DNA of 64,000 nucleotides from Microcoleus sp. FACHB-61 (GTDB lineage Bacteria > Cyanobacteriota > Cyanobacteriia > Cyanobacteriales > Microcoleaceae). Under the pieces are notes generated by a model. The model made no database searches, had not been told where the DNA came from, and saw only the letters and a program-made list of their open reading frames with translations. How positions within the stretch are numbered: the first letter of the stretch is position 1; every line of letters begins with the position of its first letter. The stretch spans positions 1 to 64,000 of the forward strand of contig JACJNY010000013.1 in NCBI GenBank assembly GCA_014695295.1, in the 5' to 3' direction. The position numbers and the translations under genes were made by a program. Below are positions 15,505 to 25,200 of the stretch, in pieces.

Positions 15505-16656
15505 GTGCTGCTATCAAAAGGCTTTGAAGTAGAAATGTATACCGGCACTCCCGAAGGTGAGGTTGTCGGTCTCTCCGATCGCATAGTTGCCGATCTAGAG
15601 GGATTTGTCCGGGAGCCTGATAGCCGCAATGTGGAGTACACGACTGCCCCGCTGTCCAGCTACGATCGCCTGCTGTGCGCCCTAGTCAAGCCGCGAGTCC
15701 GGCTGCGCGAGTATCTCAAACAATTGGGCGACTATACCTTGCTGCCGGGAAGTACCTTGTCTCTCGGGGGGAGCGATCGATTTTACCGATCCGATCCCAA
15801 CAACCCCTACCACACATACATCGAGCAAACCTACGGCACCAAAGTCGTCACCGCCAGCATTCACATCAACATCGGCATCTCCCAACCAGAAATGCTGATG
15901 CGCGCCATCCGCCTCGCCCGCGTCGAAGCACCGCTGTACCTTGCCTTGAGCGCCTCTTCCCCCTTCCTCGACGGCGAAGTCACGGGCTATCATTCCACTA
16001 GGTGGGGTTTGTTTCCCAAAACTCCCGCCATCGTCCCCCTGTTTGAAAGTCACAGACATTACATTCAGTGGACTGAAGAACAGCTAGAACTCGGCACCAT
16101 GCAAAACGTCCGCCATTTGTGGTCTGCCGTGCGACCAAATGGCGATCGCCGACCCTACTGTCTCAACCGCCTCGAACTGAGAATTTGCGACCTCGAAGTC
16201 AATCCTCTGGCTTTGTTGGCCATCACTGCCTTACTAGAAGCTCGCATTTGGCAGATGATAGAAGACCCCAGCTTAGACCCCTTAGAACTCAGCACCTTAC
16301 CGGCGGCCACCCGCAACCAAGACTTAGTTGCTCTTACAGACGCCAACGAAATTGCTGCATCCCGGCAAAGTTTGGATGCCGAACTCACCCACTGGCAAGA
16401 CGGCCGAACTATTCTGGCACGAGACTGGATTGAGGAAATTTACCGAGAAGTGTGGCCTTTCGCCAAAAAACGCGGCTTTAGCTGCTTTCTCTCGCCGCTC
16501 AAAAAGATTCTCCGGGAAGGCAACACCGCCCAGCAGTGGTTGAAGCTGCACGAGGGCGGTTCGGACACCCGCAGTATTATCCTGCAAGGAATTCAGGGGA
16601 TGTCTCACCAAGAATGGGAGCTTGAAGACAACTTGTGCGCCCAGTTAGCTGCGTGA
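15505..16656 (+). CDS. gshA: Glutamate-cysteine ligase, cyanobacterial type
   Basis: The 383-residue protein matches the cyanobacterial glutamate-cysteine ligase family, which makes gamma-glutamylcysteine, the first and rate-limiting step of glutathione synthesis. Visible features are the early glutamate-binding KGFEVEMYTGTPEG, the NVEYTTAPLSSYDRLL segment, the metal/ATP-related HININIGISQPEML and YHSTRWGLFPKTP, and LRICDLEVNP. Length is right for the family. The GTG at 15505 is preceded by GAGGAAC 5 nt upstream. No gshB is in the window. Directly after its stop lies an IS605-type hairpin that may also act as its terminator. Confidence 0.9.
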   Translation: MLLSKGFEVEMYTGTPEGEVVGLSDRIVADLEGFVREPDSRNVEYTTAPLSSYDRLLCALVKPRVRLREYLKQLGDYTLLPGSTLSLGGSDRFYRSDPNNPYHTYIEQTYGTKVVTASIHINIGISQPEMLMRAIRLARVEAPLYLALSASSPFLDGEVTGYHSTRWGLFPKTPAIVPLFESHRHYIQWTEEQLELGTMQNVRHLWSAVRPNGDRRPYCLNRLELRICDLEVNPLALLAITALLEARIWQMIEDPSLDPLELSTLPAATRNQDLVALTDANEIAASRQSLDAELTHWQDGRTILARDWIEEIYREVWPFAKKRGFSCFLSPLKKILREGNTAQQWLKLHEGGSDTRSIILQGIQGMSHQEWELEDNLCAQLAA

Positions 16657-16759
16657 AGTACCCGCCGTTATTATAACGGGGGCTTTCACGAGCTCCCGGG
16701 CTATGCGTACTCAGCCAATAATACAAATAGCGGGAACTTCCCGCGAAAAAGTGGCTGAG
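16653..16759. mobile_element. Solo IS200/IS605-type end hairpin plus nested stem-loop
   Basis: On the minus strand 16653-16690 reads TGAAAGCCCCCG, a short AT-rich centre, then CGGCGGGTACTTCA. This closely resembles the right-end hairpin of the tnpB element at 60645-60679 (TGAAAGCCCCCG... GTGGGGTAGTT). Just downstream, CTCAGCCA (16710-16717) pairs with TGGCTGAG (16752-16759) and encloses a perfect GCGGGAACTTCCCGC hairpin (16730-16744). With no transposase present, this looks like a relic or miniature palindrome-associated element. Confidence 0.55.
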
Positions 16760-16896
16760 CAGCGCCTAAAAACAAATCAGAATATTTAATCAATGGAGCT
16801 GGACAAAGGTTATAAATAAAAGCTATAAGGTATATCTACCTTTGGGTAGTTTTATAAATTTCCCACTTGCTGTATTTATCGCTTTTTATTAGCTTC

Positions 16897-17358
16897 ATGC
16901 CCCAACTTGTCTTGATTCACCCGCAAATCCCCCCGAATACTGGCAATATCGCCCGCACTTGCGCTGCCACAGGCACGGAGCTGCATTTAGTGGGTCCGCT
17001 GGGGTTTGAAATTAGCGATCGCTACCTGAAACGGGCAGGCTTAGATTACTGGCCCTACGTCAATCTCCACTGCCACGAAGACTTAGCGGCTTTTCTGGCC
17101 TGTCGGCAGCAGCGCGGTGGACGAACGATCGGATTCAGCACTGGCGGGCGATGCAATTACGCGCAATTCCAATTTCAGGCCAGCGACTGGCTGATGTTTG
17201 GCTCGGAAACTGCAGGCATTCCTCAATTCGTCTTAGATGCCTGCGATGCAACAGTTTTTATTCCTATGAGCCAGCCTGGAGTCAGGAGTTTGAACCTGTC
17301 CGTCAGCGCGGCTGTAGGTTTATTTGAGGCTAAACGACAGTTGGGCGAGCTGGGATAA
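16897..17358 (+). CDS. trmL: tRNA (cytidine(34)-2'-O)-methyltransferase
   Basis: A SPOUT-class RNA methyltransferase of the TrmL/YibK type that methylates the wobble 2'-OH of certain tRNA-Leu species. All three diagnostic motifs are present: HPQIPPNTGNIARTCAATG at the start, MFGSETAGIP in the middle, and MSQPGVRSLNLSVSAAVG near the C-terminus, which forms the AdoMet-binding knot. I choose the ATG at 16897 (153 residues, MPQLVLIHPQ), not the upstream TTG at 16867, because homologues begin at this point and the extra residues look like non-coding sequence. Confidence 0.93.
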   Translation: MPQLVLIHPQIPPNTGNIARTCAATGTELHLVGPLGFEISDRYLKRAGLDYWPYVNLHCHEDLAAFLACRQQRGGRTIGFSTGGRCNYAQFQFQASDWLMFGSETAGIPQFVLDACDATVFIPMSQPGVRSLNLSVSAAVGLFEAKRQLGELG

Positions 17359-17940
17359 ATCATTATCAACACATAAATATATAGATATTTAATAGCTGCC
17401 GCCGGCTGCCAAATCTCTATTTAAATATAAGAAATTTGTATCAAAGCCGTTAAAATCTAGATAGCCGAGATTAATATATTTTATTCATTCAAAAACAGAT
17501 TGTTATCAGCAACACCAAATTACTGGTAAGAGGATTCAGCAACAAAAACAGAGGATTTTAGCGATTTAGGGCGTTAGCGAGCACCAGCTTGGGTTTGAAC
17601 ACTATATCTAGTAAATATACGGTTGTAGGCTGTCCGGAAATTAGCATAAAGTCGGATAATAGGTAAGAGTTCAGAGCCTTACTGGAACGAAGATTTTATG
17701 TATTCGTTCCAGCTATTGCAGTGTAAGGCTTTTGGGGTTAATTGCAGCAGGTTTGACCGAGAATTTCAAAATTTCTTACGGTTGGAGCTTGTCTAAATTA
17801 AAAAAGCAAGGTAATCTGGCCTAAGCATGATAGCTGTCAACAATCAGAATATTTTTGCTTGTTGATTTAAATTCAGCGTCATGCGATCCCCTTGAGTGTT
17901 TCCAAGGACAGTTAGCGCTTCTCAGTAGGAGGTCGTTTTT
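17359..17940. other. Intergenic region with a strong nested stem-loop
   Basis: No ORF is convincing. An imperfect long hairpin spans 17675-17730: AGCCTTAC/GTAAGGCT outside and TGGAACGAA/TTCGTTCCA inside, followed by TTTT. It may be a terminator or a small structured RNA. The rest is AT-rich and should include the promoter of the LysM-M23 gene. Confidence 0.55.
17675..17733 (+). ncRNA. Candidate structured RNA or isolated terminator
   Basis: Stem arms 17675-17691 and 17703-17711/17723-17730 pair as two stacked helices (8 and 9 bp) with an 11-base bulge on the 3' side and an 11-base apical loop, ending in TTTT. The hairpin lies 317 bases after trmL and 207 before the next gene, so it is not an obvious terminator for either. 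Evidence is structural only. Confidence 0.35.
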
Positions 17941-20430
17941 TTGAAACGAACATATCCCCAAATTAAGCCTGTTCAGGCTAGTGAAATCGACAGAGACGGT
18001 TCTGCGGAACCGTCCAAACAGACAACGCTCAGCACAGGCAGAGTTCGCTCTCTCGCCACGATCGGGCTGGCAATATCGGTAGGTGCTTCTGGCATCCTGC
18101 TACCGAGAAATGGAGACAGCGCTCGCGCGTCTGAACTCGCACCGACATCAGAATCCACCGCTGAAGTACAGCCAGTCTCGGCCAACGGGCCCACGACCTC
18201 CGCACAAGTTGACGGTTCCAGGGCCGAACAGCCCGGCTCACCTTCTGACCAGGTGGCGGTTAAGGTGCAGGAGGGGCAAAGCCTTTGGGAGCTTTCTCGG
18301 GATTATGAAGTTGAACCGTTGGCACTAGCAACTGCCAACGACATCAAACCCGATACCCTACTCCAAGTTGGCCAAGAGCTCAGAGTTCCTCTGGCTCCGG
18401 GAGCCGCGCCACAACAGAACGCCGCCGATACCGCCGTGGCTTCGCTAGAGCGCGCAGCGGCGGTCAATCCCGATGAAAAGTTAAATCTGGCTGGCTCCGA
18501 GCCGTTGGATAGTGCTGCCCTGACAGCGCTGCCATCAACCGCACCGACCCCGCTGGTCACGACGGTACCGGAACAAAGTTCGATCGACCTCTCGAACGCA
18601 GATGGGGCGATCGACAGTTTGAAAAAACAGGAAAACCGCACCACAGAATATGGTCGCGCCCTGTTAGGATCTGAGGGGGGAGCAAATTTATCTACACCTG
18701 CGGCATCTTTGCCGGAGTCAGCACCGACGCTGGCATCCCCCGGCCCTGCAACTCAGACAACTATTCCCGACCTCGCGGCCACACCTGTAATTCCCAATGC
18801 CGGGGTCGGTCAAGCAGCATCGGCCGATAGAACGATCGAGTCAATTGAACAGTCTCTGGCAACACCGAGTTTGCCCTCTGCTGTGGTAGTCCCCCCTGCG
18901 GGCAGTACCGCCACGTCGGCTGAGGTTATCTACAGCGTGCGTCCGGGAGATACGGTAGATGTGATCGCCAAAGGTCACGGCGTATCGCCCAAAGATCTGA
19001 TCTACGCCAATAAGCTCGGCAACCCTAACTTGCTGAATGTTAATCAACGGCTGAAAATTCCCCAAGTTAAGTTAAATAATCCAGCGGTGCAGGCGGCAGC
19101 CTCTTATTCTGCCTCCAACTCTACATCTCTATGGTCGGCGACTTCGGTTCCCGCATCTTTGAACCCCAGCTCGTCTACCTCGGAAATAGCCAGTGCTGGC
19201 GTTGCAGCACCCGCGCCCACAGTGCCGGTTGTCTCTCCCCTGGCGAACTTGGAAGGTCTGAACAATATTTCAGCCCCGATGGTTCCCCAAATTAACAGCA
19301 TTCCGCTAACTCAAGTTTCCCAAACCATTAGCGACCCCGGGAAGCTGGATCTTCAAGGCGAACCAACATTTACAGGTGCAGTTGATACCAGTGCCCTGCC
19401 AATGCCAGCCAGTGCAACTGCTACCGCCATCGCTGCGGAAGAATACCCGCAGCCGATCGGCTTCGTGCCAAATGCTAGCGCCCCGGGCTCAAATGCCGAT
19501 CCAACTAGCGCTTTACCAGAGTCGAATTCGGAGGCTCTCCCCACGGCCGAAGCTCTCAACCCTTATTCCGAACGCTTGAGGGCAGAAGTGGTCAGGCTGC
19601 GAGAGGAATATCGTGCCTCGCGCAATTCGATCGGGGCAAATGCCGTCTCGTTGGCTCCAACAGACCGGCCGGAGGCGCCAGGAGTCTCGGGCAACCCGTC
19701 TGATGAGCTCCCAAGTGTCAATCCCTATCTCTACACCCCTGACTATACTGAGCCGGTGCAGAATGAAATCAGCAGACCGCCCTCAAGAGCGTGGTCTGAG
19801 CAGGTTCAGAAGCAGCAGCAAGAGCTTTTTGACCCCGCTCGCGCAGCGGAACAGCAACCGATAAACCTGACGCCGACAAGCTCTCCGGAGCAGCCGGTGG
19901 TAGCAACTGCTCCTTTGGGAGCCGAGGGCTACGACCCCCTGAGCAACCCGTCTTTGGGACGCATGGTTTCTCCGGAACTGCCTCCGCTGTCGAACCCTGA
20001 GACTTATCTGCCTAACGGCAAACAACAGTCGGCTAACGGGTTTATTTGGCCGTCTAAGGGCGTTCTGACTTCTGGCTACGGTTGGCGCTGGGGACGGATG
20101 CACAAAGGAATTGATATTGCAGGGCCGATCGGCACGCCAATTGTGGCAGCATCTGACGGGGTGGTTACCTATGCTCAGTGGAATGACGGTGGCTACGGGT
20201 ATCTGGTGGAAATTACCCATCCAGACGGCACTGAGACTGTCTATGCCCACAACAGCCGGATTTTGGTGCAAAAGGGTCAGAGAGTCGCTCAAGGGGAACA
20301 GATTTCCGAAATGGGCAGCACAGGCTTTAGTACCGGCCCCCACCTGCACTTTGAAATTCATCCCGCCGGACAGGGTGCTATCAATCCAATGGCTTTTCTG
20401 CCCGACGATGCGTCCAGCGCTTCTCGGTAA
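17941..20430 (+). CDS. LysM-containing M23 metallopeptidase (cell-wall hydrolase)
   Basis: An 829-residue envelope protein. Residues about 38-55 form one hydrophobic segment (an N-terminal anchor or signal). LysM domains lie at about 105-150 (VQEGQSLWELSRDYEVEPLA) and 330-372 (VRPGDTVDVIAKGHGVSPKD), separated by long Pro/Ser/Ala-rich linkers. The C-terminal M23 domain (about 700-820) has GYGWRWGRMHKGIDIAGP with the zinc ligands His and Asp, and STGPHLHFEIH with the HxH pair. Such proteins cleave peptidoglycan cross-bridges or, if regulators, activate amidases. Translation starts at TTG 17941, 8 nt after AGGAGG. Linker composition is high in Ala/Pro/Ser, typical of cyanobacterial envelope proteins. 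Confidence 0.93.
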   Translation: MKRTYPQIKPVQASEIDRDGSAEPSKQTTLSTGRVRSLATIGLAISVGASGILLPRNGDSARASELAPTSESTAEVQPVSANGPTTSAQVDGSRAEQPGSPSDQVAVKVQEGQSLWELSRDYEVEPLALATANDIKPDTLLQVGQELRVPLAPGAAPQQNAADTAVASLERAAAVNPDEKLNLAGSEPLDSAALTALPSTAPTPLVTTVPEQSSIDLSNADGAIDSLKKQENRTTEYGRALLGSEGGANLSTPAASLPESAPTLASPGPATQTTIPDLAATPVIPNAGVGQAASADRTIESIEQSLATPSLPSAVVVPPAGSTATSAEVIYSVRPGDTVDVIAKGHGVSPKDLIYANKLGNPNLLNVNQRLKIPQVKLNNPAVQAAASYSASNSTSLWSATSVPASLNPSSSTSEIASAGVAAPAPTVPVVSPLANLEGLNNISAPMVPQINSIPLTQVSQTISDPGKLDLQGEPTFTGAVDTSALPMPASATATAIAAEEYPQPIGFVPNASAPGSNADPTSALPESNSEALPTAEALNPYSERLRAEVVRLREEYRASRNSIGANAVSLAPTDRPEAPGVSGNPSDELPSVNPYLYTPDYTEPVQNEISRPPSRAWSEQVQKQQQELFDPARAAEQQPINLTPTSSPEQPVVATAPLGAEGYDPLSNPSLGRMVSPELPPLSNPETYLPNGKQQSANGFIWPSKGVLTSGYGWRWGRMHKGIDIAGPIGTPIVAASDGVVTYAQWNDGGYGYLVEITHPDGTETVYAHNSRILVQKGQRVAQGEQISEMGSTGFSTGPHLHFEIHPAGQGAINPMAFLPDDASSASR

Positions 20431-20568
20431 CGACTGGTCGGAAGTTATGGGTTTTGAATGATTAGCAAAACTCATAACTTTTACGGCAAGTGATTTAAAA
20501 TTATGTTGTTGTAAAAGCAGACATAGCTCGCCCTACCGTGCTACGATAGTAAATCGTGAAGTAGATTT

Positions 20569-20641
20569 GGCTCAGTGGCGCAGTGGTTAGCGCAGGGGAC
20601 TCATAAGCCCAAGGTCGCAGGTTCAAATCCCGCCTGAGCCA
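20569..20641 (+). tRNA. trnM: tRNA-Met (CAT)
   Basis: Acceptor arms GGCTCAG and CTGAGCC pair perfectly with discriminator A at 20641. The D arm GCGC/GCGC, anticodon loop CTCATAA with CAT at 20602-20604, and TTCAAAT T-loop are all in place. CCA is not encoded. Anticodon stem GGGGA/GCCCA has only three Watson-Crick pairs and the T-stem GCAGG/CCCGC has an A-C mismatch. The general form fits elongator tRNA-Met; tRNA-Ile with lysidine (also CAT) is less likely. Confidence 0.9.
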
Positions 20642-20661
20642 TGTTTAAATCAAAAAAACCG

Positions 20662-20692
20662 CGCTCTCAATAATGTTGAGAGCGTGTTTTTT
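20662..20692 (+). terminator. Rho-independent terminator after trnM
   Basis: CGCTCTCAA (20662-20670) pairs with TTGAGAGCG (20676-20684) across TAATG, followed by TGTTTTTT. It ends the tRNA transcript before the peroxiredoxin gene. Confidence 0.88.
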
Positions 20693-20769
20693 CGATTTCC
20701 CAGAAGATACTTGTAGTCGTTATGAGTATGATATATTTGTAACAGTTCGTAAAAAAGGAAACAAAATTT

Positions 20770-21369
20770 ATGACCAGTGAATGCCTCCGGGTTGGTCAAG
20801 CTGCACCAGATTTCGCAGCAACAGCCGTAGTGGATCAGGAATTCAAGACAGTTAAACTGTCAGACTATAAAGGCAAAAAGTATGTAGTCCTGTTCTTCTA
20901 CCCCTTGGACTTCACCTTTGTGTGCCCGACTGAGATTACAGCATTTAGCGATCGCTTCGAGGACTTCAAGAAAATCGATACCGAAATCCTCGGCGTATCC
21001 GTTGACAGCGAATTCTCTCACCTCGCTTGGATACAAACAGACCGCAAATCAGGCGGTGTCGGCGACCTCAACTATCCCTTAGTTGCTGACCTCAAAAAAA
21101 CAATTAGTTCTGACTACAACGTCCTCGACCCAGAAGCAGGCGTTGCCCTTAGAGGTCTGTTCATCATCGACAAAGAAGGCATCATCCAACACTCTACTAT
21201 TAACAATCTTGCCTTCGGCCGCAACGTGGACGAAACTCTCCGCACTCTGCAAGCTATCCAACACGTCCAGTCTCACCCCGATGAAGTTTGTCCCGCTGGC
21301 TGGCAGCCCGGTGACAAGACTATGACTCCCGATCCGGTCAAGTCTAAGGTATTCTTTGCTGCGGTTTAA
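20770..21369 (+). CDS. Typical 2-Cys peroxiredoxin
   Basis: The 199-residue protein reduces hydrogen and alkyl peroxides using thioredoxin. Cys52 in [11 protein letters not shown] is the peroxidatic cysteine and Cys174 in DEVCPAGW the resolving one. The C-terminus continues with [14 protein letters not shown], close to the plant chloroplast 2-Cys Prx tail, but the YF motif linked to overoxidation sensitivity is replaced by VFF. The ATG at 20770 follows AAAAAGGAAAC. A perfect GTAGGGGCACGGC hairpin follows the stop; a second peroxiredoxin lies 112 bases downstream on the same strand. Confidence 0.96.
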   Translation: MTSECLRVGQAAPDFAATAVVDQEFKTVKLSDYKGKKYVVLFFYPLDFTFVCPTEITAFSDRFEDFKKIDTEILGVSVDSEFSHLAWIQTDRKSGGVGDLNYPLVADLKKTISSDYNVLDPEAGVALRGLFIIDKEGIIQHSTINNLAFGRNVDETLRTLQAIQHVQSHPDEVCPAGWQPGDKTMTPDPVKSKVFFAAV

Positions 21370-21382
21370 GTACATTATATTT

Positions 21383-21411
21383 GTAGGGGCACGGCCCTGC
21401 CGTGCCCCTAC
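21383..21411. terminator. Perfect 13-bp hairpin (repeat-derived) after peroxiredoxin
   Basis: GTAGGGGCACGGC (21383-21395) pairs with GCCGTGCCCCTAC (21399-21411) around CCT. It lacks a U tract, so it may be a dispersed repeat (a related GTAGGGGCGATCGCCCC appears at 51939) that also shapes the transcript end. Confidence 0.6.
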
Positions 21412-21481
21412 CCCTAGAGGCATTCATTTAACCGGATTGTTAATTACCAATTAGCAATTAGCAATTACCCAATTAGGAAAT

Positions 21482-22021
21482 ATGCTGACTTCTACTAATT
21501 TTAGCGGCTTGTTAAATGAGCGGTTTTTCCAAAATTTATTGCCTGTTCCGGCGAGTAATGTTCTGAAGCTGGGACAGATGACGCCAGATTTTGAATTGCC
21601 GGATATTAATAATGGCAAATTGGTGCGGCTGTCGAATTATCGGGGCGATAAGCCGGTAGTTCTGGCTTTTACGCGGATTTTTACAGAAAAGCAATATTGC
21701 CCTTTCTGTTTTCCTCACATTAAAGCTTTGAATGAAAACTGGGAAAAATTTGCCGATCGCAATATAGAATTATTGATGGTTGCCAGTACCGACGATCGCC
21801 AAAGCCAAATTGTGGTTAGAGATTTAGGCTTGAAAATGCCTCTGCTTTCTGATCCAGGCTGTCAAGTTTTTCGGGCTTATCAAGTCGGTCAGGCTTTAGG
21901 TGCTCCTTTGCCCGCTCAGTTTGTTTTGGATGCAGAGGGAAAACTCCTCTTCAAACATTTGTTTTCTTTCATAGACCACAATGCTAGTGTGGACACTTTG
22001 CTGCAATATGTCGATCGGTAA
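21482..22021 (+). CDS. AhpC/TSA-family peroxiredoxin-like protein
   Basis: A 179-residue thioredoxin-fold protein: GQMTPDFELPDINNGKLVRL, then FTRIFTEKQYCPFCFPHI with a CPFC pair (Cys73, Cys76), then a redoxin core ending FVLDAEGKLLFKHLF. The C-x-x-C spacing is unusual for a peroxiredoxin; peroxidatic centres of this family normally have T-x-x-C with a separate resolving cysteine, so a thiol oxidoreductase role is equally possible. It follows the 2-Cys peroxiredoxin after a hairpin and a heptamer repeat (about 21440-21478), which suggests separate transcription. ATG at 21482 is directly preceded by AGGAAAT. Confidence 0.85.
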   Translation: MLTSTNFSGLLNERFFQNLLPVPASNVLKLGQMTPDFELPDINNGKLVRLSNYRGDKPVVLAFTRIFTEKQYCPFCFPHIKALNENWEKFADRNIELLMVASTDDRQSQIVVRDLGLKMPLLSDPGCQVFRAYQVGQALGAPLPAQFVLDAEGKLLFKHLFSFIDHNASVDTLLQYVDR

Positions 22022-22235
22022 GGACAGCGCTGCTGTGTCCTAATTTAGAGTTTTTAGTCGCTGATGCACGCTGGTGTAGACCCATCAGCGGGATTTTTTC
22101 ATCAGTTGACAGTGGCTGCTACAGCTATTTAGTTATAAATACTTATTGTGCCAATTGCGATGGCGGAATGTTGCCATGTTCGCTCGACATTAATCTAGGC
22201 TATAGCTTGAAGGTAGGTACTACAAGTTTAAGCCG

Positions 22236-25200
22236 ATGTCGTCTCCCAAAGGTCGAGCGAGCAAAATTGAATTGAGCGTCTTAGCGTCGCATCCTGAGTT
22301 GTTGACAGGTTTAGATGCGTGGCTGCGGCTAGGTTTGCTTTCGCCCGCTGAGGTTGAGCAATTGTGCCGACAGTATTTAGCCTGCCCACTCAGAGATCCC
22401 GCTGTAGGCGTTTCTGAAATTGAGAACGCGCGAGTTCCTATTCCCGATCCAAAAGTACCTGCCTTATCAACACAAGAAGCATTACCTAGCAGCAGAAAAA
22501 GCGTTGCTACGCCCACGGAAACTACTCAAACCCCTAATTTTATAGCTCAAATTTTGCACTCGCTAATGGCAGAAATTAGCGTGGTGTGGCTCTTATTTTT
22601 AGGAGTGTTCATGGTAGTTGTCTCCTCAGGAGTCTTAGCTGCCAGTCAGTGGGAAAGATTTCCTGCCGCGGGACAATATGGAGTTTTGTTAGCTTATACT
22701 TTAACTTTTTGGGCGATTAGCAGTTGGGCAAACAGACAGCAGAATTTGCACTTGACTGCTCAAACTTTGCAAGAAGTTACCCTGTTGCTAGTGCCGATCA
22801 ATTTTTGGGCGATGGATACTTTTGGATTGTGGCGGTATCCTTGGGATTGGGCGGTAGCAATCGCAGCGGCACTTATTTTGACTTGGATAACTGCCCGGAT
22901 TATAAAAGATCAATATCAAAGCTTTTCAGGAAAAAATATCGCTCGCTCGATCGCCCTAAATCACTTGGGATTGAGTTTTTTGCACTGGGGCTGGGCAAGT
23001 GCCGGCTTTTCCCTGGCTGCGGTTTATTTAGGTACAGTGGGAACTGCTGCTGCTACAGTTTATCAAATTCAGCAACAACGATTGCAATCTATCCAACGCG
23101 GGGGAAATACTGAAACCTTCGCCGCTGCTTTCAGTTCTAGCAGAGATTTTCTGACTTACAAAAAAGCGGCTTTAGTAGCTTATTCTTTAGGAATTTTACT
23201 GGGCCGGGCGATATTTGTCAAGGATGTAAATATCGCTGAAATGGGTTTAGCTTTGGGAATTTGTGGCGTGCTTTTAGCATGGCTGGATTGGCAGCAACCC
23301 CTCACATCTGGGACTCTTAAAAACAATATATCCGACCCGCCCAGTCCCAGCAACTTTTTTAACTGGCAATTAGCGGGAGGGGGTTTGTTGGGTTTGGGCT
23401 ACCTAGTTTGTTTTCGCGACATTCCGCTACAGGCGATCGCAGTTAGCGGATTGGCTGTTTGGTTTTTTTATAACCGTTTACTGCGGTTTTGGCAAGAGTT
23501 TGATTTGCTAATGCTTGAGGCGGTCGGACTTCAGAGTATTTGGCTGTTTTGGCGAGTGCTTCCTTTAGGGGTTAAAACACAATTTGTTGCATTTTTAACT
23601 CAGCTTACCAACTCTCAGGAAACTCCTTGGGCTTTTTGGGGCGTTTTGCTGTTGCCTTATTTAATTTTAATGGTAAGTGCGGCGCAGTGGCTCTACCGCA
23701 AGCGAAAGTTCCAACTTGCCCGTTTTGGCGAAAACCTTGCTCTCGTTTTGGGGATTGTTTTAACTGTTATTAGTTTAGTCAATCCGTTTTGGCGATCGCT
23801 CAATTTATTGGTATCTACTTTAAGTTTAGGTTGGATCGCTTGGAAATACATAATTCCCGAGAATTCCCGCCGAGTTTCGATGCCTGCTTCTGCTGTTGAA
23901 CAACAGGGAAATCCGGCAATTTTGGTTCCCCTAACTCACATTATTGGTTTATGCGCGATCGCTTCGGCAATTGACTTATTTTTCCCAAACCTGACACCCA
24001 ATATTTGGTCGGCAATATTATTAATTTTTATGGCGACTGAATGGCTATTTTTTGTCTGGATGAAAGCGGGAAATTCCCGAGAAAACTCTGCATTTTTCCG
24101 CTGGCATCCTGCATGGTTTCAAAGTTCCTGGTATCTGGGCTTAGTATTAGCAGGATTCAGCTTTATCTTGTTGCAGAATTATTTGATGGCGGGTACTGCC
24201 ACTCATCGCCCTCAGTGGAGTTTGCTCTGGCTGGCAACTCCTTTGGTTTTGACTGCTGTTGCTAAATATACTGAGGTTCCTCACAAACAACTTGCCAGTA
24301 ACTTTAGTGCGATCGCCCTAATCTTCGCACAATTTCTAATTTTAACTTTTCCGGGATATCGATTAATTGGTTTTGGCTTTGCAGCCGTATTAATGTTGGT
24401 CAATACTTACTATTTAGTAGAGCTACCAGCGGCTGTGATTGGAGTGGGGTTTGGCTTGAGTTTCGTAGCTGCGGCTATCGATCAATTAGGTTTTGTGTCG
24501 GGTTGGGATTGGGCAATTGCCGGGGCGATCGCTCTTTTGTCTCTGTGGTTGCTTCGCAGCATGATTGTTCGTTTTTCCAGCCGTTTGCCTGAGCCTTCTC
24601 AATTAGCTGAAATTTACGATCGAGCTTTAGATGGGTGGGCAATCTTACTGGCAAGCTTGCTGTTAACAACTATTACTTTTTATTCCTATGAACTCTACGC
24701 AGGCAGTACCTTGATATCCTCGCCCTCTGCTGAAGTTTTGGCTGCTATTTTGGTGATAATGGCTGCGATTATTTTCCGAAGTTTACGGCAACTTTCCCCT
24801 CTGGCAATTTATGCTTTGGCTTGGAGTTTGGAGTTGTTGACAGCAGTCGGTTTGAGTTTTGTCGATCGCACTACGATTAATTTGGCAGTTGCTAATATCG
24901 CTCTCGGATTGTTTACTCAATTGTTGGGGGATTGGTGGCGGCGCCGCCACCCCGATCAAACAAATTTACCTAGCATTCATTTTATACCTTTGGTTTACGG
25001 AGTATTGGGTTTAATTTTCCGATCGCACACTTTTGCGAATTGGACTGGTTTAACTGTGTTGGGTGCGTCTTTAATTGCGATCGGCATTGGTAGGCGGGAG
25101 CCAGAATTCAAACCTTTGGTTTATTTGGGATTAATTGGCGTGTCCGTTGCTGCTTACGAATCGCTACTCTATCAACTTTTTCAAACACAGGGAGGAGTTT

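Noticed and set aside
20111..20461. ORF overlapping the M23 domain
   Set aside because: Different frame within a clear gene; shadow.
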